The notes under the pieces were generated by a model, which made no database searches, was not told the origin of the DNA, and worked only from the letters and a program-made list of their open reading frames with translations. The translations under genes and the position numbers were made by a program. Positions 39,976 to 49,706 of a stretch of DNA of 64,000 nt are shown here, piece by piece (position 1 is the stretch's first letter; every line of letters begins with the position of its first letter). The stretch spans positions 1 through 64,000 of the forward strand of contig DASSWT010000058.1 of NCBI GenBank assembly GCA_035704555.1. The letters are read 5' to 3'. The DNA is from Saccharospirillum sp035704555 (GTDB lineage Bacteria; Pseudomonadota; Gammaproteobacteria; Pseudomonadales; Natronospirillaceae).

Positions 39976-40578
39976 CTAAAGGCTAAGAATGGCCTTAACC
40001 GGCGCATAACTGCGCCGGTGCTCGGCTATGACGCCGTGGGCTCGCAACGCCGCCAGATGAATTGGCGTCGGGTAGCCTTTATGGCGGGCGAAGCCGTACT
40101 GTGGATAGCGCTGATCGAGTTCGACCATCTCGGCATCCCGCTGGACTTTGGCGAGAATGGACGCCGCACCGATGGCGGGAATCAGGCTGTCGCCTTTAAC
40201 GATGGCTTCCGCCGGGCAAGGCAGGCCTTTGGGCAGCTTGTTGCCATCGACCTGACAGAATTCGGGTACCACCGATAGGCCAGAGACCGCCCGGCGCATG
40301 GCCAGCAGGCTGGCCTGCAAAATATTCAGTTCGTCGATCTCGGCGACGCTGGCGCGGGCAATACACCAGCTCAGTGCCCGGGCTTTGATCTCTTCACTGA
40401 GCTGCTCCCGGCGTTTTGCGGTGAGCGCTTTGGAATCGGTGAGGCCTGCAATGGGCTGCTTCGGGTCCAATATGACGGCGGCAGCCACTACATCGCCTGC
40501 GAGAGGCCCGCGCCCGACTTCATCGACGCCGGCGACCAGATCACCGGCATCCTGAAACACCAGGCCCTGCTGAGTCAT
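39976..40578 (-). CDS. rnhB: ribonuclease HII
   Basis: A 200-aa enzyme that nicks RNA in RNA-DNA hybrids, including single ribonucleotides. The acidic site begins in VAGVDEVGRGPLAGDVVAAAV (Asp-Glu near 18-19), and GDSLIPAIGAASILAKVQRD holds the second conserved region. Its start overlaps the lpxB stop by 4 bp. It is the last gene of the envelope cluster before dnaE. Confidence 0.97.
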   Translation of the reverse strand: MTQQGLVFQDAGDLVAGVDEVGRGPLAGDVVAAAVILDPKQPIAGLTDSKALTAKRREQLSEEIKARALSWCIARASVAEIDELNILQASLLAMRRAVSGLSVVPEFCQVDGNKLPKGLPCPAEAIVKGDSLIPAIGAASILAKVQRDAEMVELDQRYPQYGFARHKGYPTPIHLAALRAHGVIAEHRRSYAPVKAILSL

Positions 40579-41729
40579 TCGGAGGTGGCTCCGGCTACAG
40601 CCAGCACTGCTTCAGCCGCTTGCTCATCGGCGCCACGGGCCAATTGGCGGTGCAGGAAACGGGAGCGTTGTTCAAACTGGGCGCGATAATCGGTGTCGGT
40701 GAGAATTCTGGTCAGATCTTTAGCCAGGCGTTCGGGCGTTGCGTCATCTTGCAGTCGTTCCGGCACCCAGTCGCTCTGGGTCAGTATATTGGGCAAAGAC
40801 ACCCAGCGTGTGGTTGCCATGGCCCGCATAATCCGGAAGGTCAGTGCGGTCAAGCGGTAGGAAACCACCATGGGTCGTTTCAGCAGCATGGCTTCCAGCG
40901 CCGCCGTGCCGGACGCCAGCAAGACGCCATCGCTGGCGATCATGACGTCGGTGGACTGACCGGCATAGAGTTGGATGTGCAACCCATTCCCATGCTGGCG
41001 CACGGCTGCTTCAATCTGTTCGCGGCGGAATTCATTGGCAGCGGGAATCAGCACCGTCAGTGGGCCTAGGGATTTCTGGGCCAGTGTCGCTGCTTGTAAA
41101 AACAACGGTGCCAGCCGGCCGACTTCACTGCCCCGGCTGCCCGGCAGTACCGCCAGGCACAGCCCCTGCTCCGTCACGCCCAGGCGTCGCCTCGCGGCGG
41201 CCCGGTCCGGTTCCATCGGTAACTGGTCGGCCAGGGTGTGGCCGACAAAGGTTACCGGCACCTGGTGCTGGCGATAAAAGTCAGCTTCAAAGGGCAGCAA
41301 GGTGAGCATATGGTCGACGCTGCGCCGAATCTTTTTAATGCGGCCCTGTCGCCAGGCCCAGACTGAGGGCGAAACGTAATGCACGGCCTTGATGCCGGCA
41401 TCCCGTAACTGGCGCTCAAGACCCAGATTAAAATCAGGCGCATCAATGCCGACGAACACATCCGGCTGCCAGTGAATGCACCAGTCCCGATAGGCAGCCC
41501 GAATTCGGAACAGTTCGCGCAGCCGGCCCAGCACTTCGGTCAGGCCCATAACCGACAATCGCTCCATGGATACACGGCTGTCGAGCCCTTCGGCGATCAT
41601 TCGTTCGCCGCCAATACCCCCGAATTCCACATTGGGGTGGCGGGCGCGCAGCGCGCGCATCAGGCCTGCGCCGAGGATGTCGCCGCTGGCTTCACCGGCC
41701 AGCAGGGCCACACGTAAAGGTCGGGACAT
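40575..41729 (-). CDS. lpxB: lipid-A-disaccharide synthase
   Basis: A 384-aa glycosyltransferase that joins lipid X and UDP-diacylglucosamine. It starts RPLRVALLAGEASGDILGAGL; HYVSPSVWAWRQGRIKKIRR and VLPGSRGSEVGRLAPLFL are family blocks. Its start codon shares one base with the lpxA stop, and the next gene overlaps by 4 bp, so the lpxD-fabZ-lpxA-lpxB-rnhB run is tightly coupled. Confidence 0.97.
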   Translation of the reverse strand: MSRPLRVALLAGEASGDILGAGLMRALRARHPNVEFGGIGGERMIAEGLDSRVSMERLSVMGLTEVLGRLRELFRIRAAYRDWCIHWQPDVFVGIDAPDFNLGLERQLRDAGIKAVHYVSPSVWAWRQGRIKKIRRSVDHMLTLLPFEADFYRQHQVPVTFVGHTLADQLPMEPDRAAARRRLGVTEQGLCLAVLPGSRGSEVGRLAPLFLQAATLAQKSLGPLTVLIPAANEFRREQIEAAVRQHGNGLHIQLYAGQSTDVMIASDGVLLASGTAALEAMLLKRPMVVSYRLTALTFRIMRAMATTRWVSLPNILTQSDWVPERLQDDATPERLAKDLTRILTDTDYRAQFEQRSRFLHRQLARGADEQAAEAVLAVAGATSE

Positions 41730-42499
41730 CAGCGCACAATACCCCGGCTGGCCTTCTCGATACTGCGCACAAAAACAGCCACTTCCGGGTACTGTTCGGC
41801 AACGGGCGCAAGCTCGGCCAGCGCGGCCTTGGTGGTTTTACTTTCGCGGTACACCGTTTTGTAGGCTTTGCGCAGCACCTTGACCGCCTCGGCGGAAAAA
41901 CCGCGACGGCGCAAGCCTTCTGTATTCATGCCGTGAGGCGATGCCGGGTACCCCTGAACGGTAACGTACGCTGGAATATCTTTGAGCACAGTCGATCCGC
42001 TGCCAACAAAAGCATGGTCGCCGATGGACACATACTGATGCACGCCAGCATTGCCGCCAATGATGGCGTGATAACCGACTTTGACATGGCCGGCCAGCTG
42101 CGCCGAATTGGCCAGAATCACCCGGTCACCAAGCACCACATCGTGGGCGACGTGCGAATAGGCCATCAGCAGGCAGTGGCTGCCGACCCGGGTCTCGCCG
42201 TTGTCCTGAATGGTGCCCCGGTGCAGTGTTGCGCACTCGCGGATGGTGTTGTGGTCGCCAATGATCAGCCGTGTCGGCTCGCCTTTGTATTTCAGATCCT
42301 GGCAGGCTTCTCCGACACTGGCGAACTGAAAGATTTTATTATGTCGCCCTATGGTCGTAGGGCCATTAATAACGACGTGCGGGCCCACCCAGCAGCCTTC
42401 GCCGATCTCGACATCCGGGCCAATCACAGTAAAGGGACCAATCACCACGCCATCGGCTATGCGGGCGGCTTTATCAACCAGGGCGGTAGGGTGAATCAC
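41729..42499 (-). CDS. lpxA: UDP-N-acetylglucosamine acyltransferase
   Basis: A 256-aa left-handed beta-helix enzyme, first step of lipid A synthesis. It has many hexapeptide repeats (IADGVVIGPFTVIGPDVEIG) and the active-site region with His near MAYSHVAHDVVLGD. Length matches the family (262). It overlaps fabZ by 4 bp. Confidence 0.97.
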   Translation of the reverse strand: MIHPTALVDKAARIADGVVIGPFTVIGPDVEIGEGCWVGPHVVINGPTTIGRHNKIFQFASVGEACQDLKYKGEPTRLIIGDHNTIRECATLHRGTIQDNGETRVGSHCLLMAYSHVAHDVVLGDRVILANSAQLAGHVKVGYHAIIGGNAGVHQYVSIGDHAFVGSGSTVLKDIPAYVTVQGYPASPHGMNTEGLRRRGFSAEAVKVLRKAYKTVYRESKTTKAALAELAPVAEQYPEVAVFVRSIEKASRGIVR

Positions 42500-42954
42500 G
42501 GCGTTGCTTTCCGTTCGGCACAGACGATATCGGCGCTTGCCGCCAACTTCCCGTCCACTTCGGCACGGCAGTTGAATTTGAAAATACCGCGTCGCTCGGA
42601 AACCAGCGTGCTGAACAAATCGAGCCGGTCTCCCGGCACCACCTGCTTTTTGAACTTGACGTTATCGAGCCCGGCAAACAGGTATAGATAGCCTTCACTC
42701 GGTCGATTACCCGAGGTTGCAAACCCCAGAATCGCCGACAACTGGGCCATGGCCTCACACATCAGCACACCCGGGAAAATGGATTGACCGGGAAAATGCC
42801 CGTTGAACAGCTCCTCATTACCCGTCACGTTCTTGAACCCGGCAATGGCCTCGCCCGGGGTCAGCTCCGTTACCCGGTCAACCAGCAGAAAAGGGTACCG
42901 GTGCGGTAAAAATTGCTTGATGGCTTCGTGATCCAGGGGCAGTTCAATGCTCAT
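42496..42954 (-). CDS. fabZ: 3-hydroxyacyl-ACP dehydratase FabZ
   Basis: A 152-aa hot-dog-fold dehydratase of fatty-acid elongation. The family motif LPHRYPFLLVDRV (near 15-27) and the active-site His in NGHFPGQSIFPGVLMCEAMAQ (near 52-70) are present. It overlaps lpxD and lpxA by 4 bp. It supplies acyl-ACP to fatty acids and competes with LpxA/LpxD for 3-hydroxyacyl-ACP. Confidence 0.97.
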   Translation of the reverse strand: MSIELPLDHEAIKQFLPHRYPFLLVDRVTELTPGEAIAGFKNVTGNEELFNGHFPGQSIFPGVLMCEAMAQLSAILGFATSGNRPSEGYLYLFAGLDNVKFKKQVVPGDRLDLFSTLVSERRGIFKFNCRAEVDGKLAASADIVCAERKATP

Positions 42955-44012
42955 TCCGAGTCCTCAGATTCCGGAGCGGCGGGACCCGCGGTCAGCGCCT
43001 TCTCCAATGACTTCAATCGCTGTTCATACTGGTCTAACTGACGCAACCGTGCAACGGTTCGACGCCACTCCCGGCTGGGCTGTACCGGCCAGCCGGACGA
43101 ATAGACACCAGCCTCCGCTATGCTCTTGGTTACCATGGCCTGGCCGGTAAAGTGCGACCCGTCGGCAATGTCGATATGGCCGGCAAACCCGGCTTGTCCG
43201 CCGACCGTGCACCCTTCACCCAGGGTCGTGCTGCCCGCAATACCAACCTGCCCGGCGAGCGCCGTTGCCTTGCCGATCACGACGTTGTGCGCAACCTGCA
43301 CCAGGTTATCGATGATGACATCATCTTCAATACAGGTATCGTTAATCGCCCCCCGGTCGATGGCCACATTGGCACCGATATCGACCCGGTTGCCGATGCG
43401 GACGGTGCCAAGTTGGGCGATACGCTGCCACCGCCCCTGGTCCGGTGCAAAGCCGAAGCCGTCAGAACCGATAACCGTTCCCGGCTGAACCCGACAGTCA
43501 TCGCCCATCACCACCCCGTGGCAGAGCGTGACATTCGCCATAATGCGGGTGTTCCTGCCAACCCGGGCACCGGCATCGAGAACCGCACCGGCTCCAATCT
43601 GGCTACCCTCGCCAATGCTGACGCCAGGGCCGATGACCGCGCCGGGGCCAATGGTCACACCCGCGCCGATCACCGCATCCTCTGCCACCACGGCGCTGGC
43701 ATCAATATGGCCGGTCGGTGCCGGCTCACGGCTGAAGTGGTGGGATATACGGGCGTAGACCAGATAGGGATCGTCAACCATAATCAGTGCGGCAGAGCCC
43801 GGAGCCTGATCGGCCATATCCGGTTTCAGCACAATGGCCGTAGCCTGGCTGTCTGGCAGGTCGGCCAGGTACTGTCGGGATGCCAGGAACGTCAGGCTCC
43901 CGGGCATGGCCTCATCCAGAGCGGATACTCGCTCCAGAGGCATATCCCAGGCCTGTTCATTGCCGCCCAGCTGCGCATCGAGCTGGTCAGCCAACTGTCG
44001 GGCTGTGATCAT
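42951..44012 (-). CDS. lpxD: UDP-3-O-acylglucosamine N-acyltransferase
   Basis: A 353-aa third-step lipid A enzyme. The N-terminal uridine-binding domain (TARQLADQLDAQLGGNEQAW) is followed by a long beta-helix of hexapeptides (VIGAGVTIGPGAVIGPGVSIG) and the catalytic His region VAHNVVIGKATALAGQ. A short helical tail with YEQRLKSLEKAL follows. It lies 17 bp after the ompH/skp gene. Confidence 0.97.
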   Translation of the reverse strand: MITARQLADQLDAQLGGNEQAWDMPLERVSALDEAMPGSLTFLASRQYLADLPDSQATAIVLKPDMADQAPGSAALIMVDDPYLVYARISHHFSREPAPTGHIDASAVVAEDAVIGAGVTIGPGAVIGPGVSIGEGSQIGAGAVLDAGARVGRNTRIMANVTLCHGVVMGDDCRVQPGTVIGSDGFGFAPDQGRWQRIAQLGTVRIGNRVDIGANVAIDRGAINDTCIEDDVIIDNLVQVAHNVVIGKATALAGQVGIAGSTTLGEGCTVGGQAGFAGHIDIADGSHFTGQAMVTKSIAEAGVYSSGWPVQPSREWRRTVARLRQLDQYEQRLKSLEKALTAGPAAPESEDSE

Positions 44013-44029
44013 CCGTCTGACTCGTCAGC

Positions 44030-44584
44030 TTATTGTTGCGCCTGGTACAGCGCGTTGAATTCTTCCAGTACCGCTTCGGTTATATCCAGCGAGTTACGAT
44101 GGTAGACAACGGCGGCCTTGTCCAGAATCACATCGAATTCATTACCCTCCACCGCCGCTTCAATGGCCTGGGCCATCATCGGCTGGTACTGTTCAATAAA
44201 GGCATTGCGCCGCTCAGCCTGGACCTGCTGCAACTGGCGAACCAGTTGTTCGCGCTGGCGGGCACGCTGTTGCAATTGGGATTCGAGCTCCGCCATTTCG
44301 GCCTCTGTCATGATGTCGGCGTCGGTACGCGCCCGGCTTTGCAACTGCTGAATTGATTGCCCCAGGGTCTGAACCTGTTGCTCTTCCTGTTCGAATTCCC
44401 GCTTCAGTTCCGCGGTTGCATCCTGGGCCGCATCGCTGTTAAACAGCACATAATTCTGGTCCAGTAGCGCGACCTCTGTAGCCTGAACTGACGCCGCCAT
44501 ACCAATAGCGATCAGGGCAACGGATACCCGGTGCAGCCAGGTGGATACCCTGGTTGAGACAGTGCGTTGTGCTGAAATAGTCAT
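44030..44584 (-). CDS. skp: periplasmic chaperone Skp/OmpH
   Basis: A 184-aa periplasmic protein with a Sec signal peptide (cleavage near VQA-TEVALLD, residue 36). The body has the OmpH core VALLDQNYVLFNSD, a long Gln/Arg-rich helical region (residues 60-140) and VILDKAAVVYHRNSLDITEAVLE-like C-terminal part. It holds unfolded outer-membrane proteins on the way to BamA, encoded just upstream. Confidence 0.93.
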   Translation of the reverse strand: MTISAQRTVSTRVSTWLHRVSVALIAIGMAASVQATEVALLDQNYVLFNSDAAQDATAELKREFEQEEQQVQTLGQSIQQLQSRARTDADIMTEAEMAELESQLQQRARQREQLVRQLQQVQAERRNAFIEQYQPMMAQAIEAAVEGNEFDVILDKAAVVYHRNSLDITEAVLEEFNALYQAQQ

Positions 44585-44700
44585 GCTCTCTCCTGTTCAG
44601 TTCGAGTATTACGGTACCAACCCGCCAGAGGCCTGCTTGCTACGTCATATCGCCGGTCAATACTTCCAGACTGCCGGACTCTGCGGATCATTCTAGTGGT

Positions 44701-44734
44701 AAAGACCGGTGCTGAGTAGTTTGCTCCGGTCTTT
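44701..44734 (-). terminator. hairpin after bamA (terminator or attenuator)
   Basis: A perfect 9-bp stem AAAGACCGG/CCGGTCTTT with a 16-nt loop lies a few bases after the bamA stop. The following minus-strand bases are TTTACC, a weak U run, so partial termination between bamA and skp is likely. The skp gene follows 117 bp on. Confidence 0.45.
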
Positions 44735-44739
44735 CCTTC

Positions 44740-47082
44740 TTAGTAGCCAATACCAATGGTAAAGGCGAAATTCTTCTCAAGATCACCTTCACGCGCATTC
44801 AGCGGCCAGGCATAGCTGAAGCTCAATGGCGCAAGAGGGGTAATCCAGGTGATGTCGATACCAGCCGCGTATCGTAAATCACCCAGATCAACGCCGTTAC
44901 TGCAGTTCTCATTGCCGGCACGACAGGCGTCGGTAAAGACATTACCTCCATCAATAAACAACGAGGCGCGGAAGGCATCCTGACTCTGGACGAAGGGCAT
45001 CGGAACAAGCAGTTCAGCCCCATACTCAACCTTGATATTGCCACCAATAGGTGACGGATCGGCCAGGGGTTCATTGCTGCCATCCAGATTTGGCGTACTC
45101 AATGGCCCCAATGAACCATATCGATAGCCCCGAACAGACCGCACACCCCCAGAATAGAAATGCTTGTAGAACGGGAGCCGGTCGGCATCGCCATAGCCGC
45201 TGCCATAGCCGAGATCGGAATGAAGGCGAATACTGAACTGATCGTTAATCGGAAAATACTGTTCGGCGCTACCCGTCAGTCGGTAATAGGTCAGATCACC
45301 CAGTGGGGTGGCCACTTCACTCGACAGCGTCAACTGACGACCACGGGTGGCCTTAAAGGTGCCATTGAGGCTGTTGTAATTCCAGGTGAGGCGGGTATCG
45401 ATGATTTCATAGTCATCCCCGTTCGAATTCCGGAAATCTGTCATCTCTTGCGGCGCGTTGTCGCTCAGGAACAACTCGTCCTGGCTGTAACCAAGGCCGT
45501 AAGTGATTCGCTGGTTTTCAGACAACGGATAGCCCAGCCGCACCCGGCCACCGGCGGTGTTCGTGGCGTAGGTGCTGAATGTCTGCTCACTGAAATCGGT
45601 ACGACGGTAGTACAGATCGATACCGCGGCTGACGCCATAAATGGTGAAGTACGGATCTTCAAACGACAGATTATAGTTCTGCTCGGAATCATTGACTGTC
45701 ACCGACGCCGAAAAATCATAACCCTTACCCTGGAAGTTCTTTTGCTCCACTTTGGCTTCGGTAAAAAAGCCACTGACATCCGAATAACCGATGGAGCCGG
45801 TGATCTGACTGTTGGTGGACTCCTCAACGGTGACAATCAGATCGACCAGATCATCCCGCCCCTCTATTCGCTGGGTACGGATATCAACACGGCTGAAGTA
45901 CCCCAGACGTTCGAGCCGCTGACGCGACAGGCGAATGTTGCTGTTGATCACCAGCGCGCGTTCCAACTGGCGCATTTCACGGCGGATGACTTCGTCGTTG
46001 GTTTCCGAGTTGCCGCGAATCTCAATGCGGTTCACATAGACCGGCTTGCCCGGAATGACCCTGAGTGTGACGTCTACGGTTTGGGCTTCGCGATTCGGGT
46101 CCAGCTCAGTGTTGACCTCGGCAAACGCATAGCCCTGATTGCCAAGTAAATCGTTGATGCGCGAGGCCAGATCGCTGATTTCAACCCGTGAATAGACGTC
46201 CCCTTCGGATACGTCTATCAGCGCTTCAAGCTCTTCATCCAGATCGACCAGATCCCCGGTCAGTGATAAACCGGACACCCGATAGGGCTCGCCTTCGAAG
46301 ACGTTCAGGATCAGCGTAATGTCGGCCTTGTTGTCGGAGATCGACACCTGGTGGGATTCCAGACGGAAATCCAGATACCCGCGATCCAGGTAATAGTCTT
46401 CCAGGCGGGCCAGGTCGCCGGTCAGCTGCGCCTGACCAAAGCGGTTACGCCGTGCGATAAACTGAAACGGATAGCGCTTGCTGGTCTCACGCAAACGCAG
46501 AGCCCCCTGCAATTCTTCATCGGTGAACACTGAATTGCCGGTAATCTCGATATGGTTAATCTTGGCCACAGGCCCTTCGCTGATCACCAGCTCCACATCG
46601 ACCCGGTTCAGTGACAGCGGCGTCACCTCGGGAACCACCGTGGCATTGTACCGGCCCTGAATGCTGTACTGACGCTCAAGCTCTAGCTCAATGCCTTCAA
46701 GCAGGGACTGATTGAAAATCTCGCCTTCCTCAAGCCCGACATCGGACATCACCCGTTCCAGGGTGTCGGTCGGAATCACCTTGTTGCCGGAAAACTCGAC
46801 GGAATTGATGGCCGGGCGTTCAGTGACCTCGAACACCACAGTATTGCCGTCGAGCAGTACCTGAACATCGCTGAAATAACCGGTGCTATAAACCGCACGC
46901 AACCACTCGTCGGCCGACTCGGTATCAACCCGGTCACCTTCCTGGATGGGCAGCGCCTGCAACACCGACCCCAGCGATACCCGCTGCAAGCCATTGACGG
47001 TCAGGGCGTCTACCCGAAACGGTTCCGCCATGGCAGCCGCACTGACCATCAGCGCCAGAGCCGCCGCGACAACAAATCTCAT
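44740..47082 (-). CDS. bamA: outer membrane protein assembly factor BamA
   Basis: A 780-aa outer-membrane insertase with a signal peptide (AAAMA-EPFRVD), five POTRA domains (to about residue 420) and a C-terminal 16-strand barrel. The VRGYRYGSLGP motif in loop L6 (near 650) is the conserved RGY/VRGF signature. It ends FAFTIGIGY, a terminal aromatic as in outer-membrane proteins. It lies between rseP and skp in the standard order. Confidence 0.97.
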   Translation of the reverse strand: MRFVVAAALALMVSAAAMAEPFRVDALTVNGLQRVSLGSVLQALPIQEGDRVDTESADEWLRAVYSTGYFSDVQVLLDGNTVVFEVTERPAINSVEFSGNKVIPTDTLERVMSDVGLEEGEIFNQSLLEGIELELERQYSIQGRYNATVVPEVTPLSLNRVDVELVISEGPVAKINHIEITGNSVFTDEELQGALRLRETSKRYPFQFIARRNRFGQAQLTGDLARLEDYYLDRGYLDFRLESHQVSISDNKADITLILNVFEGEPYRVSGLSLTGDLVDLDEELEALIDVSEGDVYSRVEISDLASRINDLLGNQGYAFAEVNTELDPNREAQTVDVTLRVIPGKPVYVNRIEIRGNSETNDEVIRREMRQLERALVINSNIRLSRQRLERLGYFSRVDIRTQRIEGRDDLVDLIVTVEESTNSQITGSIGYSDVSGFFTEAKVEQKNFQGKGYDFSASVTVNDSEQNYNLSFEDPYFTIYGVSRGIDLYYRRTDFSEQTFSTYATNTAGGRVRLGYPLSENQRITYGLGYSQDELFLSDNAPQEMTDFRNSNGDDYEIIDTRLTWNYNSLNGTFKATRGRQLTLSSEVATPLGDLTYYRLTGSAEQYFPINDQFSIRLHSDLGYGSGYGDADRLPFYKHFYSGGVRSVRGYRYGSLGPLSTPNLDGSNEPLADPSPIGGNIKVEYGAELLVPMPFVQSQDAFRASLFIDGGNVFTDACRAGNENCSNGVDLGDLRYAAGIDITWITPLAPLSFSYAWPLNAREGDLEKNFAFTIGIGY

Positions 47083-47155
47083 AGTTACTCCTGCTCGTTA
47101 ACATCGCTTCTGCCGGACAGCAGCCTGGACAGAGAAGACGACCGATCACTGACCG

Positions 47156-48505
47156 TTACAATCGGCCGATATCATTCACAAACGCCAATACCATCAGCCC
47201 GACAATCAACATCAGGCCGATCTGAGACCCTATCACCTGCAATCGCTCCGACAGGGGTTTGCCGCGAATCCATTCGACCGCGTACATCACAATATGGCCG
47301 CCATCCAGCACCGGAATGGGCAGCAAATTGACCACACCCAGACTGATACTGATGAAAGCCAGAAACCGTATAAAACTCTCAGCGCCACCCTCTACCGACT
47401 CGCCAGCCATCTGGGCCATGGAGATGGGGCCGCCGATCTGCTCAACAGACACCAGACCGGACACCATTTTACCCAGCATCGAGAAGCTCAGCCCAACCAT
47501 TTCGGCGGTATCCTGCATGCCGAGCCAGATACCCGTCCAGGGCCACTCGCGCTGCACGATGATCTGCTCTTCCGGCCAGGGCGTCGGCGCGGCTATCGCA
47601 CCGATGTAACCCTGGGCCTGACCGTCGACCTCGCGCTGTGCCGGCGTCACCGTGATGCTTTGCCGGTTCTGGTCGCGCTCCAGCAGCACAGACAAAGGCT
47701 GGCCGCCATTGGGCTGAATAATACCGACCCAGTCCACCCAATTTTCAATCATTTGACCATTGACCGAAACAATCCGGTCTCCGGCTTGCAAGCCTGCCGC
47801 TTCAGCAGCGCCGCCGGGCAGCACCTGACCAATAACCGCCGGCGTCTCGGGCCGGCTCGGATAGAGCCCCAGGCTGGCCATGGGGTTGGGTTCGGTATCG
47901 CGCGCCATCCATTCGCTGATGGCCAGCTCAAGGCGCTGCACCTGCCCTTCCCGACGCACCGTCAGTTCAATGGTACCGGTGTCGCCCACGCGCCGGGCCA
48001 GAGCCAGGTTGATATCGGTCCAGTCGTCGACAGCTCGCCCGTCCACCTGTTCTATCACATCACCGCGTTGCACACCGGCCTCAGCTGCGGGTGTCTGCGC
48101 CGGAGGGGTATCTGCCCAGGGCGCCAACCCCTGCACGCCAATGCTGTACAGCAGCGCAAACGCCAATATGGCGAACAGAAAGTTGGCGATGGGCCCGGCA
48201 GAGGCGACGGCTATGCGCTGGGCCGGGGTCTTGCGCGTAAATGCCTGGTCCAGGTCAGCCTCGTCTACCGGGCCTTCCCGCTCATCGAGCATTTTCACGT
48301 AGCCTCCCAGTGGAATCCAGGCGACCACAAATTCGGTGCCGTGCCGGTCGTACCAGCGAAACAAGGGCTGGCCAAAGCCCACTGAAAAGCGCAGCACCCG
48401 AATGCCGTTGCGGCGGGCCACCCAGAAATGGCCGTATTCATGCACCGTTACCAAAATGCCGAGCGCTACCAGAATGCCGAGAATATTGGTCAGAATCGCC
48501 ATCAT
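47156..48505 (-). CDS. rseP: RIP metalloprotease RseP
   Basis: A 449-aa site-2 protease of the inner membrane that cuts RseA to release sigma-E. The zinc site is TVHEYGHFWVARRNG (HExxH near 22-26), and the third ligand is in LLPIPVLDGGHIVMY near 393-407. Two PDZ regions lie between (PAAEAGVQRGDVIEQVDGRAV and AAEAAGLQAGDRIVSVNGQMI-like). It overlaps dxr by 4 bp. Confidence 0.96.
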   Translation of the reverse strand: MMAILTNILGILVALGILVTVHEYGHFWVARRNGIRVLRFSVGFGQPLFRWYDRHGTEFVVAWIPLGGYVKMLDEREGPVDEADLDQAFTRKTPAQRIAVASAGPIANFLFAILAFALLYSIGVQGLAPWADTPPAQTPAAEAGVQRGDVIEQVDGRAVDDWTDINLALARRVGDTGTIELTVRREGQVQRLELAISEWMARDTEPNPMASLGLYPSRPETPAVIGQVLPGGAAEAAGLQAGDRIVSVNGQMIENWVDWVGIIQPNGGQPLSVLLERDQNRQSITVTPAQREVDGQAQGYIGAIAAPTPWPEEQIIVQREWPWTGIWLGMQDTAEMVGLSFSMLGKMVSGLVSVEQIGGPISMAQMAGESVEGGAESFIRFLAFISISLGVVNLLPIPVLDGGHIVMYAVEWIRGKPLSERLQVIGSQIGLMLIVGLMVLAFVNDIGRL

Positions 48506-49704
48506 GTTCGTGCCTCTATCGCTGCCTTCGCCAACGCCCGGGCGCGGGCATCTATGCCGAGCAATTGCTCAACCGAGGTGACCGCCTCATGCGCCAGCTG
48601 ATTGAGCACCAGCTCATTAATGTGGGCGATTTGGGGAAATGACAGACGCCGTTGCAGAAAGGCCTCGACACTGACTTCATTGGCGGCATTTAGCACAGCC
48701 GGGCAGGTTCCACCCACCACGATGGCCTCTTCCGCCAGGCGCAGGCAGGGAAAGCGAGCCCGGTCCGGCTGATCAAAACTGAGGTCCAGTTGGGCGCTGA
48801 ATTCGAGCGGGGCACTGCCGCTGTCGATGCGGTCTGGATACGCCAGCCCGAAGGCTATAGGCGTTCGCATGTCGGGTGTACCCATCTGAGCGATCACCGA
48901 ACCATCGACGTAACGCACCATGGAATGAATAACGCTTTGCGGGTGCACCACGACTTCGACATCCGCCGGTTGCAACCCAAACAGCCAGCAAGCTTCTATC
49001 AGCTCCAGCCCTTTATTCATCAGCGTGGCCGAATCAACCGAAATTTTCTGACCCATCGACCAGTTCGGGTGGGCAACCGCCTGCTCCGGCGTTACCCGCT
49101 CCAGTTGTTCGGCGGTAAAGTTCAGAAAGGGGCCACCAGACGCCGTCAGCAAAACAGACGCTACACCCTGGCGCCGGTGCTCACCGGGCATGCACTGAAA
49201 AATAGCGTTGTGTTCACTGTCGATCGGCAGCAGCTGAGCACCGGAGTGCTGTACCGCCGACATCAGCAAGTCGCCGGCGACAACCAGGCTTTCCTTGTTG
49301 GCCAGCAGCAAACGTTTGCCCGCCCGGGCCGCCGCCAGCGAAGACAGCAGCCCGGCGGAGCCGACAATGGCGGCCATCACCACCTGTACATCCGGGTGTT
49401 CGGCCATGGCTTCCAGTGCGGCCGTCCCAACCAGGATTTCCGTGCTGTCGTCAGACAGCCGTGTCGTCAGCTCACGCTGTGCCTTAATATCAGGTACGAC
49501 CGCATAGCGTGGCCGGTGTTGTTCAATCTGTTGCGCCAGCAACTCGATGTTGCGATGACCGGACAGCGCAAAAACCGAAAAGCGATCCGGGTGGCGGGCA
49601 ATGACATCCAGGGTGTTGCAGCCAATGGAGCCGGTCGACCCGAGTACAGTCACCCATTGGCGCGATCCGGTGTCGGAAGATAAATCGCTGAAAGAAGGGG
49701 CCAT
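48502..49704 (-). CDS. dxr: 1-deoxy-D-xylulose 5-phosphate reductoisomerase
   Basis: A 400-aa enzyme that commits to the MEP isoprenoid pathway. NADPH site VTVLGSTGSIGCNTLDVIARHP near the N terminus; LLANKESLVVAGDLLM and PIDSEHNAIFQCMPGE (metal and substrate) follow. The ATG directly after the cdsA stop (TAGCCATGG) was taken, since the longer frame begins with TTG and no ribosome site. It overlaps rseP. Confidence 0.96.
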   Translation of the reverse strand: MAPSFSDLSSDTGSRQWVTVLGSTGSIGCNTLDVIARHPDRFSVFALSGHRNIELLAQQIEQHRPRYAVVPDIKAQRELTTRLSDDSTEILVGTAALEAMAEHPDVQVVMAAIVGSAGLLSSLAAARAGKRLLLANKESLVVAGDLLMSAVQHSGAQLLPIDSEHNAIFQCMPGEHRRQGVASVLLTASGGPFLNFTAEQLERVTPEQAVAHPNWSMGQKISVDSATLMNKGLELIEACWLFGLQPADVEVVVHPQSVIHSMVRYVDGSVIAQMGTPDMRTPIAFGLAYPDRIDSGSAPLEFSAQLDLSFDQPDRARFPCLRLAEEAIVVGGTCPAVLNAANEVSVEAFLQRRLSFPQIAHINELVLNQLAHEAVTSVEQLLGIDARARALAKAAIEART

Positions 49705-49706
49705 GG